NCBI GenBank assembly: GCA_027619595.1
Contig: JAQCHP010000026.1
Span: 1 to 43,819 of the forward strand
DNA length: 43,819 nucleotides
Source of the DNA: Planctomycetota bacterium
GTDB taxonomy: Bacteria; Planctomycetota; Planctomycetia; Pirellulales; Pirellulaceae
Reading direction: 5' to 3'
Shown here piece after piece: positions 1 to 8,058 of this stretch. Every line of letters begins with the position of its first letter. Within the stretch, counting starts at the first letter, position 1. A model generated the notes under the pieces. It did not search any database and was not told the DNA's origin. It worked only from the letters and a program-made list of their open reading frames with translations. Both the position numbers and the translations under genes were made by a program.

Positions 1-148
1 ACCCGTCCTGGGCGTTCCATCAATTTCGGCGCAAACTTCGACAAGGGCGGATTCGAGGCTAGGCCTTTCGTCGTGAATTTAGTTCGTGCAACAACAAGAG
101 TACGCCATGTCATCGCGGGAACGAACGGACGTCCAGTAAATTGCGTTT
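1..148. other. Left edge, no complete gene
   Basis: No complete gene lies here. An open frame runs from base 1 past base 200 without a recognisable family, so the tail of an upstream gene cannot be ruled in or out. An ATG at 107-109 opens a frame that continues into the glycosyltransferase at 149, but a TAA at 137-139 breaks it after ten codons. Confidence 0.4.
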
Positions 149-1288
149 GTGGGGCAAATGCCACCACCATTCCACGGACAAGCAATTGCCAATCAGGTGT
201 TGTCAACTGGCACCTATGAAAATCTGCTGCTACACACGATCGCCACCGACATGTCAGAAAATTTCGCTGACGTGGGGAAATGGTCCTGGAAAAAGTCACT
301 GCGACTACTCGCCTTACGCCGTCGACTTCGCGAAGTTGCCGCTATTCCCGGTTGCGACACGGCCTACTATTCCATGGGATTCCTGAACCTCGTCGGTGGT
401 ATTAAAGACGCTGTGCTACTACGAGAATGCCGCAAGCGATTTCGTCGAGTAATCGTCCACCTCCATACCGGTTCCATGACCATGGTTTTGGACAAATTGG
501 GAGGCATCGGGCGACAGACGTTTGGTCGCGTCTTCAATTCCGCCGACGCGTGGATCCTATTGTCTCCGGAAATGAATGACTTCCACCGCATATTTTCGCC
601 CCGCCGCGTGTATCACCTACCAAACGGGGTCCATGTTCCGGAGGAGCTATCGTCGACCGCCCGCTGGGAACCGTTGGTAGCCAATAGTTCCGTGCCTAAC
701 ATTGTGTTCATGAGCAATCTATTTGCCAGTAAGGGGACCGATGTCCTGATCCAGGCTGGCCGGATCCTTCGTCAACGTGGCATCCCTTTTAAAATGCAAT
801 TTGTCGGTAGCTGGCCAACCGAAAATCGTCCATCGGAACTGATGGCCCTCGCACAACGTGAAGGAATTGCTGAACAAGTGGACTTCATGGGACCACGGTT
901 CGGGGACGAAAAGTGGCAGATTCTCCGCAGTTCCGACATTTTTTGTATGCCGACCTACTTTTCCGGTGAAGCGATGCCACTCTCAATTATCGAGGCGATG
1001 GCCTGTGGCCTGCCGATCGTAAGCACTCACTGGCGTGCTATTCCAGACCTAGTCACCGACGGCGAAAACGGATTCCTTGTCCCTTGCCAAGACGCGAACA
1101 CGCTCGCTGAGCGACTCAGCGAACTCTTGCGTGATCATCAGCTTCGGCAGCGCATGGGGCGGGCCGCACGCCAACGCTTTCTCGATCGACATACGATAGA
1201 ACAATTCCACCATGGGTTCGAAAGAATCATGACGGACTTTCTTACACTCAAGCCCTCAGTTACTGTTTCGCCGGCCCATCGGTCGTAA
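149..1288 (+). CDS. Glycosyltransferase family 4, N-terminus possibly broken
   Basis: A GT4-type (GT-B fold) sugar transferase, probably acting on cell-surface polysaccharide in the cytoplasm. The N-terminal nucleotide-binding loop reads MPPPFHGQAIAN. The C-terminal half has the donor-site signature EAMPLSIIEAMACGLP (E-x7-E) near residues 274-289, followed by a typical GxxxxRQRF-type tail. The only usual start after the last stop is GTG 149 (or ATG 158), which removes most of the first beta strand: the in-frame bases just before encode I-A-F. Directly upstream, ATG 107 plus ten codons leads to TAA 137-139 and then IAFVGQMPPPFHGQ, which looks like the native N-terminus with a Lys or Gln codon turned to stop. 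There is no clear Shine-Dalgarno sequence. The 3' end overlaps the convergent gene by 29 bp. Family assignment is firm; activity is uncertain. Confidence 0.85.
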   Translation: MGQMPPPFHGQAIANQVLSTGTYENLLLHTIATDMSENFADVGKWSWKKSLRLLALRRRLREVAAIPGCDTAYYSMGFLNLVGGIKDAVLLRECRKRFRRVIVHLHTGSMTMVLDKLGGIGRQTFGRVFNSADAWILLSPEMNDFHRIFSPRRVYHLPNGVHVPEELSSTARWEPLVANSSVPNIVFMSNLFASKGTDVLIQAGRILRQRGIPFKMQFVGSWPTENRPSELMALAQREGIAEQVDFMGPRFGDEKWQILRSSDIFCMPTYFSGEAMPLSIIEAMACGLPIVSTHWRAIPDLVTDGENGFLVPCQDANTLAERLSELLRDHQLRQRMGRAARQRFLDRHTIEQFHHGFERIMTDFLTLKPSVTVSPAHRS

Positions 1289-4200
1289 CCGACTCACAAT
1301 ACCTCTTGTATTCAGCCCCGGCATCGAACGGAACCTCCGACGCCGAACGCAGGAGAATCCCGTAGCCCAGCCGAAAAGATTCGCCTTTTTTGACCACGAT
1401 CCGGCTGGCAGCCCCTTGCTTCATCGCCTCGCGCCCAAAAAGGTTGGCCACACTGAATCCATAGGCCCGATTGTGCCACCAGGAGGTCCTTAGGTTATAA
1501 GGAGCGGCCATCAACATCACGCGAACGGGCTCGCCAATTTCCCCCGACATGAGACACCAGTCGGCCGGTTGTCCCCAAGTTCCCGCAGCCCCTTCTTGAC
1601 CCGCACTGTTAAGAAAGGTCCCCGTTCCGCCATTCTCTCGCAGCGGCGCAGCCAAACGGATCCCGAGTCCCATCTCCTCCTGATCGCCAAAATCGAAGTC
1701 ATTCATCTCCGATCGAAATGTGCTATCCCAGTGGATTCGATACGCACCGTCCAACGCCAAGAACGTGTATCGAGCGACCTCTTCGCACAACACGTGAGAT
1801 CCGTCTTTGGTCATATAACGATTTCTTACGGCGAATGACCCCTGAGCCCCTGCGGCCTTCGGTGGTTCCACAAACGTATCGTGTACGACCTTGGCCTCAA
1901 GTCGCCAGGAATCGTGACCGCTCATATCACCAAACGCCAAAAACAACCCCGGATGTAAATCAGCATGGTCGGATGGTTCGTCCGGTTGCGGCGGATGGTT
2001 GCGCGTCACTTGGATTCCGCCGGGTACATGCACGTTGGCAAAAAACGGTCGCGGGATGGCCGGATCCTGGTAATTGTAGGTCGCCAGGGGCTGTCCGTTT
2101 GCCGTCACCACCACTCGTCCCGCTGACGTTGCCAACTCGATCGTCTTGGCGGCCGGTGCTATCGCCGCGACCGTCGTCGCTGTTAGAGGAAGTCCCACCA
2201 ACCTCTGCGTCATCAACCACGCGACGACATCCGCCAGCTCTTGCGGCGCCAGCAGCAAACCAAAGTTTGCTGGCATGACAGAGGTGTCAGACAATGTGCG
2301 GTCATCCACCTGGTCTTTGGCAACTTCTATCGTCTTGCCGTCTTGTTGAAATAATTGAATCACGGTATCGGTTTCTGATTTAATGACTCCGGACATGACG
2401 CGTCCGTCGATCGTTGTTACGTGCGTGATGGCAAACCCCTGCACAATCTTGCGGCTGGGATGCAGTACCGATTCGACCACATCTACCAACGATGCGCGTC
2501 GGCCAATGTCGGCCAATGAGGGAGCAAACGGTGTCCCCCGAGTCCCAACTTGATGACACGCACCACAATTGGCACGCTGCGCATCAAAAAAGATCCTTTC
2601 ACCCCGCTGGGGATCGCCATGTGCCGCCATCGCCATTACCTGCTCCATCGTTGCCGGCTCTCTTTGGATGGCGGTGACTTCAATACCTAAATGCGCTGCT
2701 ATCCGGGGCGCCAGAGAATACACACGTACATCGGCGTGCTCGGCAGCCGATTTTGCCATGTGACACAGCGTGACGAAATTGGCTCCGGAGGTTCGAAGCT
2801 CTGCTTCATTGCACGCCAAGAGGACTGCCAAGACATCCGCTTGCAGGCGAGGGTCGTCGTAACGTGTATAGGCGTCGGCAAGAAAACCAATCCAAGCATC
2901 GCTGATCGACCATCGATTCGTATCGTTGGCATGCGCTGCCAACACACCAAGGACGTGCTCTTGTGATTGGCGTGAAACCGAAGCGGGGACTTGGGCGAGT
3001 AGAAACTCGGGAGCTGCGTCCTGTCGTTTGAGAACTTCAACACAGGCTGCGCGAACGGTGCCGTCTGGATCGTTCCACATCCGCAAGACCAAGGGCAACG
3101 CTCGTGCATCGTATGCCAGAGCCCTGATGGCAGCGACACGCTCCTCCAAACCCACCGAGGTACGTCGCATCGCTGCTTCGAACGTCTGTTGTACCTGGAG
3201 CCAATCATCCCCCTGCACTCGTTTAGTCGCCAGCATTCGCCACAACCCAACGCGAACTCGTTCGTTTTCAGCCGAATCCAGATAACTTAAAATGTCAGCG
3301 AAATTTACTTGATCCTTCGATTCGACACGCGATGGTTCATTACTCACCGGGCTCGGTCGATTTCCACCCAAAATCCATTGCAAACCCCAACGTTTTGTCT
3401 CGTCGTCCTGTTCGTGCTCTAGTCGGCGCAGGACATCTTGTTTGGAAATCTCGAATTGGTCCATGAGACCAAACAGTACCGCTCGGCGCACCCCCGGACG
3501 TCGATCCTCCAGGAGCGCGAGCCGCTCCTCGACTGGCAGCAGATCGGGGAGTGCGTTCCACAGCACGTACGCAATGACTCGGTCCGCTTCCGTCGCGGCA
3601 ACGTCAACCAGAGCGGATGCTTTCGACTGGTCTTTGGCCTGCCAAATCGCCTGGATCGCAGCAAATCGCGTGCGTGCGTTGTCGTCGCGTACCGCTGCGA
3701 CGACGCACTCGGGCAGTTGAGTTCCGTGCCCCTCTCGCGTCTGCCAAGCCAGGGCACTCAAAGCTTGCACTCGCAGATTCACGCGTTCGGGTTTGCCATC
3801 CATCGCCAATTGCACCAGTTCGGCACGAGCATGGGGCAATCGACCGAGGGTCCAGACTAACCACGTCTGTTGGATCTTGGGAAGTTGGTCGGAATGTAAC
3901 GCATCCATAATCGGTTGTCGTACAGCATCGCCTCGCCGCACCAGTTCATTCTGTGCATTGATCCGCCACACAGGGAGCGCCTTGGGTCCGAGATCTTGGA
4001 TCAATTGATCGAGCGTCCAGTTGGCTGGCGGGAGCGTTCGATTGGCACCGAACCACTCAGTCCGAGGTGGGAGCGGGTTCCCTTGATACCAGACCTTGTA
4101 GATCCGCCCTTCATTGACTTGGACTTTGTTCTCCTGACCCGGCTGCCAAACCACATTCGTCTCGTTCCCCCAACTGGCGATATAGATCGCGCCGTCGGGG

Positions 4201-5381
4201 CCCATTTCGATGTCGGTCGGACGGAACAGACTGCGACCGTGTTCTACGGCGAATTCCTCAAAGGGCGCTGATTCGTTGAGCGGAACCCGCAGAGCGCCCG
4301 ACCAGGTCGAGCGAAATACATTCGTACGGCGGCTCCCCCAATCGTTCACGAAAAAGACGTTTTGTAGATGTCGCGGAAATTGTGTGCCTGTATAAAACAG
4401 CACTCCGGTACCCGAACCTTCGAACAAGGGTGCACTTGCCGGTACTGTCGGCAAGTGGTCCGCGCCAAACCAATCGTAGCTCCAGGCGTGCCCCCAACCG
4501 AAATGGGCCCCCATAAAGGGACTGAACACTTTGTCCCCTAAATCCTGGTCATTGTCGGTCCCCAGCCAGGTGAACTCGTCGTCCATTGCAATGTCCCAAG
4601 GATTGCGAAATCCGCGCGAAACGATCTCCAAATTTTTTCCGTCTTGATCGCATCGCAAGACTCCCCCTTGTCGTCCCCAATCATCCGCGGGATCGTGGTA
4701 TCCCTTCCCTTTCGTAAAATAATCCTCGCGTGTGAAGGTCTGTGATTCTGGATATTCTGCCGCGCCATCGGGGTGAGCCAAGCCCAACAATTCACGGATT
4801 GCATAGGGTGCAACTCGCCCATCCTTTTCTGGTCGATTGTGACCCTTGGAATTGCCTTTGGACATATAGAGTCGTCCATCCGGCGCCCAATTGAGGCCGT
4901 GCAAGGCATGTTCCAAATTGCCAAGATCTGTGTACACGCGAATGTACTCGTCAGCAACATCATCGCCGTTGGTATCGCGCACGACCGTTAATTCTGGCGA
5001 ATTGGCGATCCACAGTTGGTCGCCATTCCAAGCCATGCCTTGCACGTTATTCAAGCCTTCAGCAAAGACGACGACCCGGTCCGACACACCATCATCGTTC
5101 TCATCGATCACAATGAGCACCTGATCTCCGGGGGTCTCCGGCCGTGGCCCTCGATATTGCGGGCCGTGACTGACCATGAGACGCCCCTGCTGGTCGAAGC
5201 ACATCGCGCACGGATTATGGAGCGTCGGCTCGTGCGCAAATAGTTTGACCGCAAAGCCGTCGGGTAGCTGGGGAGGCCGCATGGTAAACGGGGCCCCAGA
5301 GGATGCACTGCTGCTGCAGCACAAGGCAGTAACACACGCCATCGTCACGAATGACCGGTGGAACAAGAGACCTATTTGCAT
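1260..5381 (-). CDS. PVC-type dehydrogenase / HEAT / CxxCH cytochrome fused to PmoA-like domain
   Basis: A 1373-residue exported protein. It has a signal peptide at the chosen start (MQIGLLFHRSFV...). A six-bladed sugar-dehydrogenase-like propeller follows (residues about 30-430, with PDG.IYIASWGN and the calcium-type loop TNGDDVADE). Next are HEAT-like repeats (about 470-900). A single c-type heme site NCGACH lies near residue 938, with probable Met ligand in SVMPANFG. The last ~290 residues resemble the PmoA-like DUF6807 domain (from IELATSAGRVVVTANGQPLATYNY onward). The family is known from planctomycetes and verrucomicrobia as putative membrane-bound dehydrogenases with a CxxCH module; substrate is unknown, and sugar or polyol oxidation in the periplasm is inferred. 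An upstream in-frame ATG at 5483 would add 34 Pro/Phe-rich residues encoded by a simple repeat, so I reject it. The 3' end overlaps the glycosyltransferase gene tail to tail. Confidence 0.88.
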   Translation of the reverse strand: MQIGLLFHRSFVTMACVTALCCSSSASSGAPFTMRPPQLPDGFAVKLFAHEPTLHNPCAMCFDQQGRLMVSHGPQYRGPRPETPGDQVLIVIDENDDGVSDRVVVFAEGLNNVQGMAWNGDQLWIANSPELTVVRDTNGDDVADEYIRVYTDLGNLEHALHGLNWAPDGRLYMSKGNSKGHNRPEKDGRVAPYAIRELLGLAHPDGAAEYPESQTFTREDYFTKGKGYHDPADDWGRQGGVLRCDQDGKNLEIVSRGFRNPWDIAMDDEFTWLGTDNDQDLGDKVFSPFMGAHFGWGHAWSYDWFGADHLPTVPASAPLFEGSGTGVLFYTGTQFPRHLQNVFFVNDWGSRRTNVFRSTWSGALRVPLNESAPFEEFAVEHGRSLFRPTDIEMGPDGAIYIASWGNETNVVWQPGQENKVQVNEGRIYKVWYQGNPLPPRTEWFGANRTLPPANWTLDQLIQDLGPKALPVWRINAQNELVRRGDAVRQPIMDALHSDQLPKIQQTWLVWTLGRLPHARAELVQLAMDGKPERVNLRVQALSALAWQTREGHGTQLPECVVAAVRDDNARTRFAAIQAIWQAKDQSKASALVDVAATEADRVIAYVLWNALPDLLPVEERLALLEDRRPGVRRAVLFGLMDQFEISKQDVLRRLEHEQDDETKRWGLQWILGGNRPSPVSNEPSRVESKDQVNFADILSYLDSAENERVRVGLWRMLATKRVQGDDWLQVQQTFEAAMRRTSVGLEERVAAIRALAYDARALPLVLRMWNDPDGTVRAACVEVLKRQDAAPEFLLAQVPASVSRQSQEHVLGVLAAHANDTNRWSISDAWIGFLADAYTRYDDPRLQADVLAVLLACNEAELRTSGANFVTLCHMAKSAAEHADVRVYSLAPRIAAHLGIEVTAIQREPATMEQVMAMAAHGDPQRGERIFFDAQRANCGACHQVGTRGTPFAPSLADIGRRASLVDVVESVLHPSRKIVQGFAITHVTTIDGRVMSGVIKSETDTVIQLFQQDGKTIEVAKDQVDDRTLSDTSVMPANFGLLLAPQELADVVAWLMTQRLVGLPLTATTVAAIAPAAKTIELATSAGRVVVTANGQPLATYNYQDPAIPRPFFANVHVPGGIQVTRNHPPQPDEPSDHADLHPGLFLAFGDMSGHDSWRLEAKVVHDTFVEPPKAAGAQGSFAVRNRYMTKDGSHVLCEEVARYTFLALDGAYRIHWDSTFRSEMNDFDFGDQEEMGLGIRLAAPLRENGGTGTFLNSAGQEGAAGTWGQPADWCLMSGEIGEPVRVMLMAAPYNLRTSWWHNRAYGFSVANLFGREAMKQGAASRIVVKKGESFRLGYGILLRSASEVPFDAGAEYKRYCESVTTDGPAKQ

Positions 5382-5401
5382 CGCATCTCTACCAAAAAAT
5401 A

Positions 5402-5454
5402 GGGGGAAAGTTGGGAAGGGAAGGGAAGGGGAGGGAAAGGGAGGGAAAGGGAGG
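5402..5454. repeat. Purine-only G-tract repeat upstream of the cytochrome gene
   Basis: Nine runs of three or more G separated by one to three A (one TT interruption) on the plus strand, of the form GGGAAGGGAAGGGGAGGGAA. The run sits 21-73 bp upstream of the start at 5381, in the leader or promoter of the minus-strand gene. The G-rich strand is the template strand of that gene and could fold into a quadruplex. The period is irregular (4-6 bp), so slippage is likely. Confidence 0.85.
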
Positions 5455-5619
5455 CAACCAACCGCTTCAAACGGCTGAGTCATTCTCGACTCAATTGGCT
5501 TTCAGGTTGGGCCACGCTCAGCATATTGTAACTGAGCTCTTCGACCGTGGCGAGTTGCCACCGGGTCCCGGGCGGCGCGGACCGACAATTCGAATTACCG
5601 ATTTCTCACGTACTTGAGC

Positions 5620-6519
5620 CTAGGGGAGCCAGTGGTGGGAACGCATCCAGGTTTCACACAATCGAGACCACGGTTTGACGGCCGGAAAATTTTCTGCTAG
5701 ACCGAGCCCATGATCACCAGTTTCAAAGATATGCAGTTCCGCCGGCACTTTGGCTCGACACAATGCCAGGTAGAATTCAGCGCTATTCTCCGGAGGGACA
5801 GTGTCGTCGGTATTGGTGTGCCATAGAAACGTGGGTGGTGTCTCAGCAGTCACCATTTTTTCGCTGGACATACTTTGGACAAGTTCTTTGGATGGATTTT
5901 CTCCCAATAGATTGCGTTGCGACCCACGATGCGTGTAAGGTTGATCGAACGCAATTACGGCATAACACAGCACCATAAAGTCGGGTCGACAGCTCAACCG
6001 GTCGATGGGATCGCTCGAGGTGGGATCGCCCGCGTCAAAATGCGTTCCCGCCGACGACGCCAGATGTCCCCCTGCGGAAAAGCCGATGATCCCAATTCGA
6101 TTCTGATCGACTTGCCAAGAATCGCTGTGTGATCGGACGACGCGAATCGCGCGCTGTGCATCTTGCAACGGTGCCGGGTGTGCATACCCTTTCCCGGCGA
6201 CGCGATAATCCAAAATGGCGGCAGTTATCCCCAAGGAGTTTAACCATGTGGCAATCTGTTTTCCTTCGTGCTCGATGGCCAAATTCTGGTAGCCACCCCC
6301 GGGGCAAATGACGACGGCAGTACGTGAATTCCTTGATTCCGCTGCGGGATAGACAAATAACTTCGGCACGTCGGCTTCGGCGGTTCCTTTGGCACCGGGA
6401 GCTCCGTCTGGCCAGAGCACAATCTTCGCCGGTTCTGCGAACGAGTTCGAGTGGCCTAGAGCACCGAGCAAAAAGAGGAGGACTATCAGCATCCGTGGAT
6501 ACACGCATTTGGCAAACAT
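5620..6519 (-). CDS. Secreted alpha/beta hydrolase (acetylxylan-esterase-like)
   Basis: A 299-residue exported esterase. The chosen start gives MFAKCVYPRMLIVLLFLLGA, a good signal peptide; an in-frame ATG 75 bp upstream would bury it. The mature part starts with AKIVLWPDGAPGAKG and has the oxyanion loop VICPGGGYQNLA and the nucleophile elbow GFSAGG (Ser). The probable acid is in HTNTDDTVPPENS and the catalytic His in FETGDHGLGL. This is the pattern of the BD-FAE/Axe-type esterases common in planctomycetes, which remove acetyl or feruloyl groups from plant or algal polysaccharides. Substrate is inferred. It lies 238 bp downstream of the cytochrome/dehydrogenase start on the same strand, so it is transcribed toward that gene and the two could share a message. 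Confidence 0.88.
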   Translation of the reverse strand: MFAKCVYPRMLIVLLFLLGALGHSNSFAEPAKIVLWPDGAPGAKGTAEADVPKLFVYPAAESRNSRTAVVICPGGGYQNLAIEHEGKQIATWLNSLGITAAILDYRVAGKGYAHPAPLQDAQRAIRVVRSHSDSWQVDQNRIGIIGFSAGGHLASSAGTHFDAGDPTSSDPIDRLSCRPDFMVLCYAVIAFDQPYTHRGSQRNLLGENPSKELVQSMSSEKMVTAETPPTFLWHTNTDDTVPPENSAEFYLALCRAKVPAELHIFETGDHGLGLAENFPAVKPWSRLCETWMRSHHWLP

Positions 6520-6703
6520 ACTTAATGGAATCCCCCAAGATTTGGCTTCAAGAACCCAAAGCGGAACGACCGCTAGCGCCGCAGTATAAAGCATTGCTTG
6601 CGATTGTGGTGGGGGAAAAAAAGTCCAAAAATCGCGTTCGGTTTTGCTGCAAAAGTTGTCTTAGAGGATTAGAGGGTAATCGAGGGATTTCAGCTCGATT
6701 GGG

Positions 6704-6735
6704 CGAAAACGCGGAGACGCGGAGGGCGCGGAGGG
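6704..6735 (+). repeat. Left inverted repeat of the GxxExxY cassette
   Basis: A GCGGAGACGCGGAGG-type sequence that ends in the GGGGAGAGG ribosome-binding site of the gene at 6742. The reverse complement recurs at 7164-7202, just after that gene. Confidence 0.8.
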
Positions 6736-6741
6736 GAGAGG

Positions 6742-7143
6742 ATGGCAATGAATTCGATTACTGAGGGGAGCATTGGAGCCGCAATTGAGGTTCATCGCCA
6801 GCTGGGGCCAGGGTTGTTGGAGACGGCCTATCGGAGATGCCTCGCCCATGAGCTGCGGAAAAGAGAATTTTTGGTGGTCGAAGAACAGCCGATCCCCGTC
6901 GTTTACGACGGCGTTCATATCGAATGCGGCTTTCGTGCCGATTTGCTGGTAGATCGACCGATCGTCGTCGAACTCAAAGCTAAATCGGCTATCCATCCCG
7001 TCGACAAGGCCCAATGCTTGTCGCATTTACGCCTAATGCAGCTACAGGTCGGCCTCTTGATCAACTTCCACGAAGTTAAACTCGTCGACGGCCTGCATCG
7101 AATCGTCAATCATTACCAGGGCCCCAAACCGACAGCCTCCTAA
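6742..7143 (+). CDS. GxxExxY family protein (PD-(D/E)XK-like)
   Basis: A 133-residue protein of the GxxExxY family, named for the motif seen here as GLLETAY (residues about 29-35). A PD-(D/E)XK-like core is visible: FRADLLVDRPIVVELKAK, with D, E and K in the expected order, then HLRLMQLQVGLLINF. The fold suggests a nuclease, but no biochemical role is established. ATG 6742 is preceded by GGGGAGAGG, and a second ATG lies two codons in. The gene sits alone between inverted GC-rich repeats, 5' in GCGGAGACGCGGAGG and 3' in its complement. I recall this arrangement around relatives in other bacteria, and it suggests a mobile or repeat-associated cassette. The neighbours on both sides are on the other strand and unrelated. 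Confidence 0.9.
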   Translation: MAMNSITEGSIGAAIEVHRQLGPGLLETAYRRCLAHELRKREFLVVEEQPIPVVYDGVHIECGFRADLLVDRPIVVELKAKSAIHPVDKAQCLSHLRLMQLQVGLLINFHEVKLVDGLHRIVNHYQGPKPTAS

Positions 7144-7163
7144 GCAAACCCCGGCAGGTCCGT

Positions 7164-7202
7164 CCTCAACTCCGCGATCCTCCGCGTCTCCGCGTTTCTC
7201 GA
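7164..7202 (-). repeat. Right inverted repeat of the GxxExxY cassette
   Basis: Read on the minus strand it contains AACGCGGAGACGCGGAGG, matching 6708-6725 exactly, and the flanking bases match imperfectly. It begins 21 bp after the stop codon. Together the two arms bracket about 500 bp. Confidence 0.8.
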
Positions 7203-7308
7203 AGCAATCTGAAACAGCAAGACAATTGGCACTGTCATCAAGTGGCAATCGCAGGAACCGGACCAGCCCCCGAAAAACAGATGTTTTCCAGGGCGTTCCA
7301 CAAGAGAG

Positions 7309-7381
<73 letters not shown>

Positions 7382-7727
7382 GGTACCGACAAAAACCCTT
7401 AAAAACAAGCGTTTCTTGTCGTATTGGCTACTCATAGTGCCGAGTCACGCGACGTGGCCCGCTCAACCCACCACACTGGGCCGACGACCCTTCCCTCGGA
7501 CGGATGCTCGAACGGTTCCCGCACGATGGCAGCCAAAACATGAGGATACCTTTAGTTAACATGAGGGGCAAGGACCGTCGGCCCGCGAAATCGTTTTTGG
7601 ACGAAACCCACATGGTCGGGACCGCACAAATGGAACATTCGGCGAAATTTGGTACATTGTCCCTTCGTGCTTTCGACGGCACTCCCAGCGATATTCCAAG
7701 TTTGCAATCGCCAAGGAACCTCGTCGG
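7382..7727. other. Intergenic stretch without a convincing gene
   Basis: Upstream of the tRNA and before a possible small membrane protein. It holds a repeated AACATGAGG near 7547 and 7558 and no recognisable coding frame. Short frames here are rich in Arg, Ser and Cys, as expected of antisense or random reading. Confidence 0.4.
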
Positions 7728-7946
7728 TTGCCGGAACCTCACGCTGCGGTTTCCGAACAGACTTTTCTTAACAGGCCAACACCGTGGATTCGCTTCTTCC
7801 TATTCGTCCTAGGAGGGATACCGTTGGCACTCAGCGTCGTCTTATTTGCAACCGCATTCGTGGCAGCCCCTCCCGTAATGGGCTGGACGATCGCCCGAGG
7901 ATGGCTGGCTTTTTTCGTTCGGGGGGACTATATTGGGACTCGTTGA
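7728..7946 (+). CDS. Possible small membrane protein
   Basis: A 72-residue frame starting at TTG, with no recognised family. Residues about 20-46 (IRFFLFVLGGIPLALSVVLF and on) form a strong hydrophobic helix, and a second weaker one spans VMGWTIARGWLAFFV. That composition is unlike the random frames nearby. The frame stays open upstream without an ATG, so the start is uncertain. It ends 112 bp before the DUF1501 start. It may be a real short membrane protein or a chance frame. Confidence 0.35.
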   Translation: MPEPHAAVSEQTFLNRPTPWIRFFLFVLGGIPLALSVVLFATAFVAAPPVMGWTIARGWLAFFVRGDYIGTR

Positions 7947-8058
7947 ACGGAGGCCGATGCTTTGTCCGCATGGACGCCCACGGGTTCGCCCTCCAAATTC
8001 CTGCAAGATTCCGGCCGCCAATCCCGCACCGTACCCGCCAAAAACGAAGGAAATCGCC

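Noticed and set aside
1718-2278. 186-codon plus-strand frame
   Set aside because: It lies antisense to the conserved PmoA-like and cytochrome coding sequence and is Pro/Arg/Ser-rich with no family features.
2699-3250. 183-codon minus-strand frame
   Set aside because: It is a shifted frame of the HEAT-repeat part of the cytochrome gene.
5382-5483. Longer start (ATG 5483) for the dehydrogenase/cytochrome gene
   Set aside because: It adds 34 residues encoded by the purine/pyrimidine repeat and hides an excellent signal peptide at 5381.
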